From: Nitrospirota bacterium
Lineage (GTDB): Bacteria > Nitrospirota > Nitrospiria > Nitrospirales > UBA8639
Direction of reading: 5' to 3'
NCBI GenBank assembly: GCA_029879555.1
Contig: JAOUQB010000192.1
Span: forward strand, 1-5,421
Length of the DNA stretch: 5,421 nucleotides
Shown: piece after piece, positions 1 to 5,421 of the stretch
How positions within the stretch are numbered: position 1 is the stretch's first letter
Layout: every line of letters starts with the position of its first letter
Notes under the pieces: model-generated
Database searches by the model: none
Seen by the model: only the letters and a program-made list of their open reading frames with translations
Told to the model about the DNA's origin: nothing
Program-made: the position numbers and the translations under genes

Positions 1-468
1 ATCCACAATGAGATTTTCATGAATCTCCACATCATTGTAAAAGGCTTTTCCTCTTTGAAAAAGACGGATTTGTCGATCGGGATACGCACCACCCCATCGA
101 ACCCATGCACCATAAAAAATATTTCGGCGAGGAAGACTGTAGGCCACCGGATCTTGTGAGGTCCAAGTTGAGACGCGTTCCTGAATTTCTTTTGCCAATT
201 CAGGAGAGACCCGTTCGTCAGCATCCAGGATTAATATCCAATTCCCCGTCGCCCGTTGAATTCCATAATTTTTTTGAGGTCCATAGCCGCCCCAAGGCCT
301 CACCATGACATGAGGGGAATAGCGTCGGGCCAACTCTTGAGTCTGATCCGAACTTTCGGCATCAACCACGATGATCTGATCCACCCACCTTACACTTGCA
401 AGACATGCTTCAATATTTCGTTCCTCATTTTTTGTAATCGTGATGGTGGAAAGCGATGCCTGGCTCAT
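1..468 (-). CDS. GT2 family glycosyltransferase, WaaE-like (3'-truncated by window edge)
   Basis: The frame reads from an ATG at 468-466 to the left edge without a stop, giving 156 residues of an N-terminal GT-A domain. Visible landmarks are the opening strand STITITKNEE (residues 7-16), WVDQIIVVDAESSDQT (28-43), the DxD-type motif LDADE (81-85) expected to hold the nucleotide-sugar metal, RWGGAYPDRQ (124-133) and an IHE motif (149-151) where this subfamily carries its likely catalytic acidic residue. These match the WaaE/KdtX-like group of inner-core glycosyltransferases, and the protein is a clear paralogue of the GT2 enzyme at 2516-3286. It should act at the cytoplasmic face of the inner membrane, adding a sugar to LPS core; donor and acceptor cannot be read from sequence. 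The start lies 4 bases after the deacetylase stop, with GAGGG at 479-483 as a ribosome binding site about 10 bases upstream. The C-terminal part, roughly 100 residues by family length, is outside the window. Confidence 0.88.
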   Translation of the reverse strand, partial: MSQASLSTITITKNEERNIEACLASVRWVDQIIVVDAESSDQTQELARRYSPHVMVRPWGGYGPQKNYGIQRATGNWILILDADERVSPELAKEIQERVSTWTSQDPVAYSLPRRNIFYGAWVRWGGAYPDRQIRLFQRGKAFYNDVEIHENLIVD

Positions 469-472
469 GAGT

Positions 473-1258
473 TTATGTCCCTCTTTCTGCATCAACATCG
501 GACACCCAACAATTGGGAAAAGGCTGAAAAAACCGGCAGAGATCCTCAAAGCCAACCATTCCATCAGCCACTTCCATGCACAGGGGATGCGCTAAAATCG
601 TCGCAATACCCCCAGCATCCACAATGGATTGCACCTCCCCTTTTACCTGCTTCACCCATTCACCAATTGAAACGCGTCCCAGCAATTGGGTTGGCTTAGC
701 TTTTCCGACTTGGTATTTACCATGCAAAAGGTGCTCATGATCGGGTTGAATATTAATCGGCAACGATTGTAGGTCATGAAAAAGTGGCTCCCACGACCCC
801 TTGGTCGGATTCACTTCATCGGTCACCCACGAAATACCCGCGGATGCTAATAAGCGCGGCGTCTCAACAGACTGAATATAGCTGTGGTTCCGCCAGGTAG
901 AAATCCGCTTTCCGGTCACAGACTGAATACTCGCAATCGTTTTGGCAATATCTCTCCGCTGATGTGATTCTTTTCCCCAGGGAGTTCTTGAAATTTTTCG
1001 ATAAATTCTGGACCAGGGATCCCGAAAGGCCGCGAAGGTATGACCCCCAATTTCACAATGCGGCATCTGTGCAATGGCCTTCACGCCTTTCGGTTCTTCA
1101 AGGCAGGCCTTTCCCGTCAAGAACAATGTGACACGAATGCCATACCGCCCGGCAATTTCGGCATACTTGTTGGCCAATTCAACTTCAGTATAGGAAGAAA
1201 ATGGCGTATCAGTGCCACGATAGGATCGCTGATGCACATCTCCTGTTAAGCAAATCAT
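473..1258 (-). CDS. Divergent polysaccharide deacetylase (NodB/CE4-like)
   Basis: A 261-residue protein from the ATG at 1258. An in-frame TTG at 1276 would add six residues; neither start has a strong ribosome binding site, and I prefer ATG because the first beta strand and metal motif follow at once. Numbered from the TTG start, motifs in order are ICLTGDVH (8-15; compare TFDDG of CE4), the strand VTLFLTGK (49-56) typical of NodB folds, EIGGHTF (75-81), TWRNHSY (127-133; compare RxPY), GISWVTDE (147-154) and TILAHP (226-231). D13, H15 and H79 are the plausible metal or catalytic residues, with R129 and H230 as active-site partners. No signal peptide is visible, so it probably acts in the cytoplasm. 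The neighbours are all LPS-core glycosyltransferases, so I infer N-deacetylation of a core sugar such as GlcNAc, though removal of another acyl group is possible. The fold assignment is fairly secure; the substrate is not. Confidence 0.82.
   Translation of the reverse strand: MICLTGDVHQRSYRGTDTPFSSYTEVELANKYAEIAGRYGIRVTLFLTGKACLEEPKGVKAIAQMPHCEIGGHTFAAFRDPWSRIYRKISRTPWGKESHQRRDIAKTIASIQSVTGKRISTWRNHSYIQSVETPRLLASAGISWVTDEVNPTKGSWEPLFHDLQSLPINIQPDHEHLLHGKYQVGKAKPTQLLGRVSIGEWVKQVKGEVQSIVDAGGIATILAHPLCMEVADGMVGFEDLCRFFQPFPNCWVSDVDAERGT
479..483 (-). promoter_or_regulatory. Ribosome binding site of the left-edge GT2 gene
   Basis: GAGGG on the minus strand lies inside the last codons of the deacetylase gene, 10 bases before the ATG at 468. 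The spacing is slightly long but supports this start and close translational linkage of the two genes. Confidence 0.5.
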
Positions 1259-1320
1259 TGACAAGGACTCAATCAATCGTAACTCATACTAAACGCCAAC
1301 CATTCCAGGAATAGGCTCCC

Positions 1321-2445
1321 TCAAGCGGCATGTGCCCCACGTTTTTCCCATAGAGAGGAATAGAGGGCTTCTGTTTTGGCCACCATGGACTCCATGGAAT
1401 AGTGACCAACGATAAGCTGCCGTGCAAATTGGCCCATGGCCTTACCTTCATGGGGCTCCCGAAGCAACCAGGCCATGTGGTGCGCCAGCGCGACAGGATC
1501 TCGTGGCTGCACAAGCAATCCCGTTTCGCCATTGCGAATCACTTCTGGAACACCCCCCACTGAGGAAGCCACCACCGCTCGTTCCATGGCCATCGCTTGG
1601 AGCAATGCCTGTGGCATCCCTTCTTCCAATGACGGCAACACAAACACATCCATGACCTGTAATAACTCAGGAATATCTTCTCGGAACCCTGTGAGTACGA
1701 CGGTCCTCTCTAAATCTCGTTCGCGAATGTGATCAAGCAAAGTTTGGCGCTCCGGCCCATCTCCCACCATGAGACAACAGACCGAAGGGCATTCCTTCTT
1801 CAGAAGGCACATGGCATCGATTAACACATCCATACCCTTTTCAGAGCGAAGAAAAGAAACCGTTCCCACCACTAGTTGTCCTGCCTGAATGCCTAGCTCT
1901 CGCTTGAGATTTCCAGTCGGCACACCAGGGTGAAACCGTTCCATATCCACTCCTGTGGGGATGGAAAATACGGCAGCAGGATTTAAACCGTTGCGATCGA
2001 TTAATTGTTGACGAACCGCCTCGCCAGTTGTAGCCACCGCATGCGGCAACCGCCGATACAACAGGGCATGCCGAAAAGAGGCCGAGACAGGAGTGCTCTT
2101 ATGACGAGTCCTGACAATCACGGGCCGGCAAGATGAGAATCGTCCGGCCAAGGCCGCCATCCAACTATCTTGTGAGCCATGCGTATGAATGATTTGAATC
2201 TGATGCCGCGCAATCAACTTGAGAAATTTCGGCATCAATCGTCCCCATCCACCTATTCCTACCGGAATCGCTTCGTAACACAACCCCTCCTGATTGGCTA
2301 ATCGGGCTAAGGCACTATGTTCCGGAGCCGCAATGACCACCTGATGGCCACGAAGGCCCATCGCTTTGGCCTCAGACACGATGCGATATTCTTGCCCTCC
2401 TAAACCAAAGGAAGACTCAGTATGTAAAATCCGAAATCCTGCCAT
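1321..2445 (-). CDS. GT4 family glycosyltransferase, LPS core type
   Basis: A 374-residue GT-B glycosyltransferase, normal length for GT4. The N-terminal Rossmann domain opens with RILHTESSFGLGGQEYR (5-21), whose glycine-rich loop is typical of the family, followed by the RGHQV strand (32-36) and IIHTHG (85-90). The C-terminal donor domain starts near LVVGTVSFLRSEKG (191-204) and carries VGDGPER (227-233), LTGFREDIPELL (251-262), the EX7E-region SLEEGMPQALLQAMA (272-286) and SVGGVPEVI (295-303). It should transfer a sugar from a nucleotide donor to the growing LPS core with retention of configuration; the sugar is not predictable here, though GlcNAc is attractive given the adjacent deacetylase. 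The second Glu of EX7E is Gln (Q283). The ATG at 2445 is the natural start, since the first strand follows directly. AGGTGA at 2458-2463 and GAAGGG at 2447-2452 are both poorly spaced candidate ribosome binding sites. It ends in TGA, 62 bases before the deacetylase ATG. Confidence 0.9.
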   Translation of the reverse strand: MAGFRILHTESSFGLGGQEYRIVSEAKAMGLRGHQVVIAAPEHSALARLANQEGLCYEAIPVGIGGWGRLMPKFLKLIARHQIQIIHTHGSQDSWMAALAGRFSSCRPVIVRTRHKSTPVSASFRHALLYRRLPHAVATTGEAVRQQLIDRNGLNPAAVFSIPTGVDMERFHPGVPTGNLKRELGIQAGQLVVGTVSFLRSEKGMDVLIDAMCLLKKECPSVCCLMVGDGPERQTLLDHIRERDLERTVVLTGFREDIPELLQVMDVFVLPSLEEGMPQALLQAMAMERAVVASSVGGVPEVIRNGETGLLVQPRDPVALAHHMAWLLREPHEGKAMGQFARQLIVGHYSMESMVAKTEALYSSLWEKRGAHAA

Positions 2446-2515
2446 ACCCTTCGAAAATCACCTGTCCATTTTCAACGTATAAAAAAATAATCCCCCGGCA
2501 CGACGAGACAGACGG

Positions 2516-3286
2516 TCACCTTTTTTCCTGAAATTCCCATAACTTGGCATACTTCACAAAGGTGTAATAGGCATAGAGAATAGAAAGAATCAAGCCAGGT
2601 TTCCGATCGAATATTCCCCCACGGAACACAAACATTTTGATAAACGTAAAGAGAGGATGAGAAAACAGTTGATGTGCTCGGAATCGTCGCCCTTGTCCAT
2701 GCATCACTTCTGCTCGAAGGGTGGAATAGCGATCCATTTTTCCAAAGTATTGATCGAGGGTCCGAAAGGGAATTTGCTCGACATGCGACTGCAACACTCC
2801 CGTCTGCCCCTTCACATCAAAGCCTTCATGCACTAAGTCCTCGCGATAACGCATATGAGCTTTATGAAAGAGTTGTGGCTGTCGATAATCGGGATACCAT
2901 CCACAATGTTTGATCCATCGACCCAAAAAATAATTCCGGCGTGGCACCAAATAGGCGTGCGCCGAGGGTTCCTGCGCTAAGAGCGCTCGTATTTCCACTT
3001 GGATTTCTCGCGTGGCCCATTCATCGGTATCCAAGCTAAAAATCCAATCATGCGCGGCATGGGTTATCGCCTGATTTCGTAAGGTCCCAAATCCCTGAAA
3101 GGGATAATGAAAGACCTTATCCGTATATTCCAAGCAAATCTCGGTCGTTCCATCAGTACTATACGAATCAATCACGACAATTTCATCGACCCAATCCAAA
3201 CTGTTTAAACATCGACGCATGTTTGGTGCATCGTTATAGGCGATGACGACTGCTGAAATTTTTTGTGGCATATGGGGATGATTCAC
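2516..3286 (-). CDS. GT2 family glycosyltransferase, WaaE/KdtX-like
   Basis: A complete 256-residue protein, the usual length for WaaE-type beta-1,4-glucosyltransferases, which in enterobacteria decorate heptose I of the inner core. Landmarks are ISAVVIAYND (10-19), DWVDEIVVIDSYSTDGT (31-47), the metal-binding LDTDE (85-89), PRRNYFLGRWIKHCGWYPD (115-133), LVHEG (151-155) with the likely catalytic Glu154, and the C-terminal membrane-proximal block FRGGIFDRKPG (221-231) followed by a hydrophobic, Tyr-rich helix ending KYAKLWE. The basic and aromatic C-terminus suggests peripheral attachment to the inner membrane. The start is GTG at 3286, chosen over an in-frame ATG at 3271 because GGAG sits 8 bases before the GTG, while nothing comparable precedes the ATG. 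It follows the WaaC-like gene by 64 bases. The exact sugar and linkage are inferred from family only; a related function such as KdtX-type core glycosylation is equally possible. Confidence 0.92.
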   Translation of the reverse strand: MNHPHMPQKISAVVIAYNDAPNMRRCLNSLDWVDEIVVIDSYSTDGTTEICLEYTDKVFHYPFQGFGTLRNQAITHAAHDWIFSLDTDEWATREIQVEIRALLAQEPSAHAYLVPRRNYFLGRWIKHCGWYPDYRQPQLFHKAHMRYREDLVHEGFDVKGQTGVLQSHVEQIPFRTLDQYFGKMDRYSTLRAEVMHGQGRRFRAHQLFSHPLFTFIKMFVFRGGIFDRKPGLILSILYAYYTFVKYAKLWEFQEKR

Positions 3287-3294
3287 AATCCCGG

Positions 3295-3298
3295 CTCC
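3295..3298 (-). promoter_or_regulatory. Ribosome binding site of the WaaE-like gene
   Basis: GGAG on the minus strand, separated by 8 bases from the GTG at 3286. It decides the start in favour of GTG over the ATG at 3271. Two of its bases fall in the 3' arm of a small inverted repeat, so access may be slightly modulated. Confidence 0.65.
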
Positions 3299-3314
3299 GC
3301 AGAATCAATTGCGG
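3297..3314. repeat. Small inverted repeat before the WaaE-like gene
   Basis: A 5-base perfect inverted repeat: CCGCA at 3297-3301 and TGCGG at 3310-3314, with an 8-base loop. On the transcript the 3' arm overlaps the GGAG ribosome binding site. It is not followed by a T run, so it is not a terminator. A stem this short could arise by chance. Confidence 0.3.
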
Positions 3315-3350
3315 TAAATTTCTTCGTCTATTGCCGATCCATCAGGCCCT

Positions 3351-4430
3351 TCATGAGGGAGAAGAAACCAACGTTTCCTGAATGGAGGTAAAAATGGTAT
3401 CCACAGAAATAGAGTGCAGGCATTCCAAATGGCTGGAATTTCGACATGTTCCTTGACCGCAAGGGCTACAAGAAAGCTCAGTTCGACAGACCACATGCTG
3501 AGCTAACGGATAGGGCCCTGTGGCTTTTGGGTGCGTCGGGCCAAATATCGCGAATACCGGAGTCCCCACCCCGGCAGCTAAGTGAATAAGGGATGAATCA
3601 TTCCCGACAACCAACACCATCTTTTGCAACAAGGCAGGCAATTGACGAAGCGAGAGTTTCCCTACCAAGTTGATCAATCCCTGAGACTCTAAACGGCGAA
3701 ATTCAGATCCGGCTTGGGTTTCCGCCGGTCCCCCTAAGACCACCACACGAAACCTCGGCAAGCGCACAAGTTTTTCAGCCAATTGAAGAAACCGACTCAG
3801 TGGCCATGATTTTAACGCAGAACGACTCCAAGGAGCCAAAGCTATTAGACTCTCGTCACCCTTGATGTGCGCATGCGACAACACCTCCCCAATAGCCGAA
3901 TGGTCTTGAGCCAGGTCAGGAAAATGAAAGAGGGGTTGAGAAATATCAGCCCCAAGCAATCGGACTAATGCGAGATTTCGATCAACGGCATGCACCGCTA
4001 ACAGTCGCCAGGAAGATTGTTGATCTCCTGGCAAGGCGACCCGATGGGTATACATCCATGGCGCCCCCTCTCTGGCTTGAGCAAACCCTACCCGCATAGA
4101 TGCCCCGGAGAACATCCCAAAAAGACCAGTACGAAAGAGTCCCTGAAAATCCACCACGAGATCACATTGTCGTCGTCTCAGCCCCTGAATCACCATCGGC
4201 CAATCTTTCCAAGACACGTCAACTGACCAAACTTCATTGATATCAGGATTCCCTTCCAAAATTGAAGCCCATTGTGATTTCACCAGCCAGCAGATATGAG
4301 CCAACGGAAATCGTTGGCGGAGTGCGGCGACAGCAGGAAGTGCGTGAACGATATCTCCTAACGAACTCAGCTTGATCACCAAAATTCGTTGAGGTGAGAT
4401 GTCTATGAACTTGGTACGCTCATCATCCAT
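3351..4430 (-). CDS. waaC: ADP-heptose:LPS heptosyltransferase, WaaC-like (GT9)
   Basis: A 359-residue GT9 enzyme. The N-terminal KLSSLGDIVHALPAV (20-34) is the hallmark acceptor-domain loop of heptosyltransferase I, with Asp26 matching the catalytic aspartate (Asp13) of E. coli WaaC. VVDFQGLFRTGL (92-103), RVGFAQAREGAPW (113-125), the donor-site strand LIALAPWSRSALKSWP (195-210) and VVGNDSSLIHLAAGVGTP (274-291) with Asp278 complete the signature. It should use ADP-L-glycero-beta-D-manno-heptose to add the first heptose to Kdo2-lipid A at the cytoplasmic face of the inner membrane. The tail contains C321, C324, C329 and C337 in a C-x2-C-x4-C-x7-C pattern. ATG at 4430 leaves about 13 residues before the first strand, and no alternative start codon lies between it and the gmhB stop. 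GGG at 4443-4445 is a weak, distant ribosome binding site. WaaC is preferred over WaaQ because of the SSLGDIVHALP loop, but assignment to heptose I rather than another position is inference. Confidence 0.9.
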   Translation of the reverse strand: MDDERTKFIDISPQRILVIKLSSLGDIVHALPAVAALRQRFPLAHICWLVKSQWASILEGNPDINEVWSVDVSWKDWPMVIQGLRRRQCDLVVDFQGLFRTGLFGMFSGASMRVGFAQAREGAPWMYTHRVALPGDQQSSWRLLAVHAVDRNLALVRLLGADISQPLFHFPDLAQDHSAIGEVLSHAHIKGDESLIALAPWSRSALKSWPLSRFLQLAEKLVRLPRFRVVVLGGPAETQAGSEFRRLESQGLINLVGKLSLRQLPALLQKMVLVVGNDSSLIHLAAGVGTPVFAIFGPTHPKATGPYPLAQHVVCRTELSCSPCGQGTCRNSSHLECLHSISVDTIFTSIQETLVSSPS

Positions 4431-4469
4431 GGCCTGAACAAGCCCTTTATTATCACGGAATAGCCATTC

Positions 4470-5069
4470 CTATCCTCTAGTCACATGGTAATTTCGCTGT
4501 AACAGATCCTGCTCTATCCAATCGACAGCCTGAACAAACGATTCCGCCACATGGGCGATAGGGAACTGCCCAATCTCGCAAGCCCTCACCGCCGCCGCAC
4601 TATACTCACTGGACATCACCAATACGCCTTGGGTTCCAGCCCTGTGCGCGGCTTCTAGATCAGTACTTTTGTCACCAACGACATAACACAAAGACAAATC
4701 AAGAGAAAAATCTCTGGCGGCTTTTTGGATCATAGCGATATTCGGCTTACGACAATCACAACCCTCATCTGGATGATGAGGACAATAATACACGGCATCA
4801 AGCTTTCCATCTTTGGCGCTCAGAAGATCCTCAAGCTTTTGATGAATGCGCTGAAAATCTCCCACAGTCATGAACCCACGTCCAATGGCAGATTGATTGG
4901 TCAAAAGGATGACCCGCACCCCTACACGATTTAAGCGAGCTAACGCTTGAGGAACAGCAGGGAACACGACCAGTTGTTCAGGGGAAGTCACATACCCATG
5001 ATCTTCATTTAACGTGCCATCACGATCCACAAACACCGCAATAGTGGTTGGAATGGTAGGTCCCGTCAT
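4470..5069 (-). CDS. gmhB: D-glycero-D-manno-heptose 1,7-bisphosphate 7-phosphatase
   Basis: A 199-residue HAD-superfamily phosphatase (HisB-N/GmhB type) that removes the 7-phosphate from heptose 1,7-bisphosphate, on the cytoplasmic route to ADP-heptose. The catalytic motif DRDGTL (15-20) supplies nucleophile Asp15 and acid/base Asp17; motif II is LLTNQS (55-60); the zinc-binding loop runs from CPHHP (96-100) to CDCRKP (104-109), giving C96, H98, C104 and C106 with Lys108 as motif III; motif IV is VVGDKSTDLEAA (130-141) with Asp133 and Asp137 for magnesium. The length is close to the E. coli enzyme. Its ATG overlaps the waaF stop as ATGA, and no good ribosome binding site is seen, so translation is probably coupled to waaF. 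The flanking heptosyltransferases argue for the heptose substrate over histidinol phosphate. Whether it prefers the beta anomer (ADP route) or alpha anomer (GDP route) is not visible, although the LPS setting favours beta. Confidence 0.95.
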   Translation of the reverse strand: MTGPTIPTTIAVFVDRDGTLNEDHGYVTSPEQLVVFPAVPQALARLNRVGVRVILLTNQSAIGRGFMTVGDFQRIHQKLEDLLSAKDGKLDAVYYCPHHPDEGCDCRKPNIAMIQKAARDFSLDLSLCYVVGDKSTDLEAAHRAGTQGVLVMSSEYSAAAVRACEIGQFPIAHVAESFVQAVDWIEQDLLQRNYHVTRG

Positions 5070-5421
5070 CCGATAGACGTTCTAGTCAAATGACAATCAA
5101 TGATACGGTCCATCCTGGCCATAGCTGTCCTGACGACCTGATCGGTTGAAATCGTGGTCATGCAGCGATGATCAATAGGGCACGACCGCAGCAAACAGGG
5201 GGAACATCGCACCTGCTCTCGAATCAAACAGAAATTTTCCCCTATTGGCCCAGTTGATTCAGGGTCAGTTGAACCAAAAATACCCACGACGGGAACTCCC
5301 AGTGCTTGAGCCACATGCATCGGACCTGTATCGTTTGTGACCAACACCGCACAACGGGTCAGCACATCCAGCAGCTCTTGAATGGTCGTCTTGCCCGACA
5401 GGACAAGGGGCCGCGTTTGCA
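5066..5421 (-). CDS. waaF: ADP-heptose:LPS heptosyltransferase II, C-terminal part (5'-truncated by window edge)
   Basis: The frame is open from the right edge to a TGA at 5068-5066, giving the last 117 residues of a GT9 enzyme. Visible parts are LSGKTTIQELLDVL (7-20 of the fragment), the ADP-heptose site LVTNDTGPMHVAQALGVPVV (26-45), GIFGSTDPESTGP (46-58), and a Cys-rich tail CSPCLLRSCPIDHRCM (71-86). NDTGPMHVA plus FGSTDP and the CPxDHxCM tail are the usual end of heptosyltransferase II, which adds the second heptose to the inner core. A GTG at 5365 falls inside the conserved domain and is not a start; the true start lies about 230 residues upstream, outside the window. The gene overlaps gmhB by four bases. 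Identification as WaaF rather than another GT9 member rests on this tail and the gmhB neighbour. Confidence 0.9.
   Translation of the reverse strand, partial: QTRPLVLSGKTTIQELLDVLTRCAVLVTNDTGPMHVAQALGVPVVGIFGSTDPESTGPIGENFCLIREQVRCSPCLLRSCPIDHRCMTTISTDQVVRTAMARMDRIIDCHLTRTSIG

Noticed and set aside
256..699. A 147-codon open frame on the plus strand.
   Set aside because: It is antisense to the deacetylase and the left-edge GT2 gene, both with strong family motifs; its translation has low-complexity, His/Pro-rich character and no recognisable domain.
1284..1532. An 82-codon minus-strand frame overlapping the end of the GT4 gene.
   Set aside because: It overlaps the conserved C-terminal GT4 coding region in another frame, and its Trp-rich translation has no family signature.
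2446..2515. Possible terminator or internal promoter in the 70-base gap between the WaaE-like gene and the GT4 gene (a run of seven T on the minus strand at 2487-2481, next to TATACG).
   Set aside because: No GC-rich inverted repeat precedes the T run, and no acceptable -35 element lies at the right distance from TATACG. It is just an AT-rich gap.
2674..2913. Plus-strand open frames here and at 105-308, 1040-1249, 1422-1732, 4017-4226 and 4725-4934.
   Set aside because: Each lies fully antisense to a well-supported gene, and none shows a domain of its own.
3305..3496. A 63-codon minus-strand frame overlapping the end of the WaaC-like gene.
   Set aside because: It is an out-of-frame shadow of the Cys-rich tail of the heptosyltransferase, with no recognisable domain.
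5066..5365. A separate 99-residue gene starting at GTG 5365.
   Set aside because: The frame continues open upstream to the window edge with matching heptosyltransferase sequence (GKTTIQELLD), so this GTG is an internal Val codon.
1..5421. A new defence system, mobile element or CRISPR array.
   Set aside because: No repeats with regular spacing, transposase, integrase, nuclease or toxin motifs are seen; every long frame on the coding strand belongs to LPS-core biosynthesis.

Overview
All genes in this window lie on the minus strand, so the biological order runs from position 5421 down to position 1. The window shows part of a compact gene cluster for the heptose-containing inner core of lipopolysaccharide (LPS). 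That implies a Gram-negative (diderm) bacterium. Base composition looks close to balanced. The protein style (GT9 enzymes with Cys-rich tails, WaaE-like GT2 enzymes, a GT4 enzyme beginning ILHTESSFGLGGQE) would fit Nitrospirota or a proteobacterium. The taxon is a guess and cannot be settled here.

Layout in transcription order: (1) the C-terminal 117 residues of an ADP-heptose:LPS heptosyltransferase II (waaF), entering from the right edge; (2) gmhB, the D-glycero-D-manno-heptose 1,7-bisphosphate 7-phosphatase, whose start overlaps the waaF stop by 4 bases (ATGA); (3) a second GT9 heptosyltransferase, WaaC-like, 39 bases after gmhB; (4) a WaaE-like GT2 glycosyltransferase with a GTG start backed by a GGAG ribosome binding site; (5) a GT4 glycosyltransferase; (6) a divergent polysaccharide deacetylase; (7) the N-terminal 156 residues of a second WaaE-like GT2 glycosyltransferase, leaving through the left edge.

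The genes fit one process. GmhB makes a precursor of ADP-heptose. The two GT9 enzymes would place heptoses on the Kdo-lipid A acceptor. The GT2 and GT4 enzymes would add further core sugars. The deacetylase probably trims an N-acetyl (or other acyl) group from one of those sugars. All gaps are 70 bases or shorter. I see no convincing promoter or terminator inside the window, so a single transcript starting upstream of position 5421 is the simplest reading. No RNA genes, mobile elements, CRISPR arrays or long repeats were seen, and no stretch over 300 bases lacks a gene.

The most interesting points are the GT4-deacetylase pair, which resembles the GlcNAc-transfer-then-deacetylation step known from Klebsiella core synthesis; the reshaped metal-site motifs of the deacetylase; a Glu-to-Gln change in the GT4 EX7E motif; and a shared Cys pattern in both heptosyltransferase tails. 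None of these amounts to a clearly new system.
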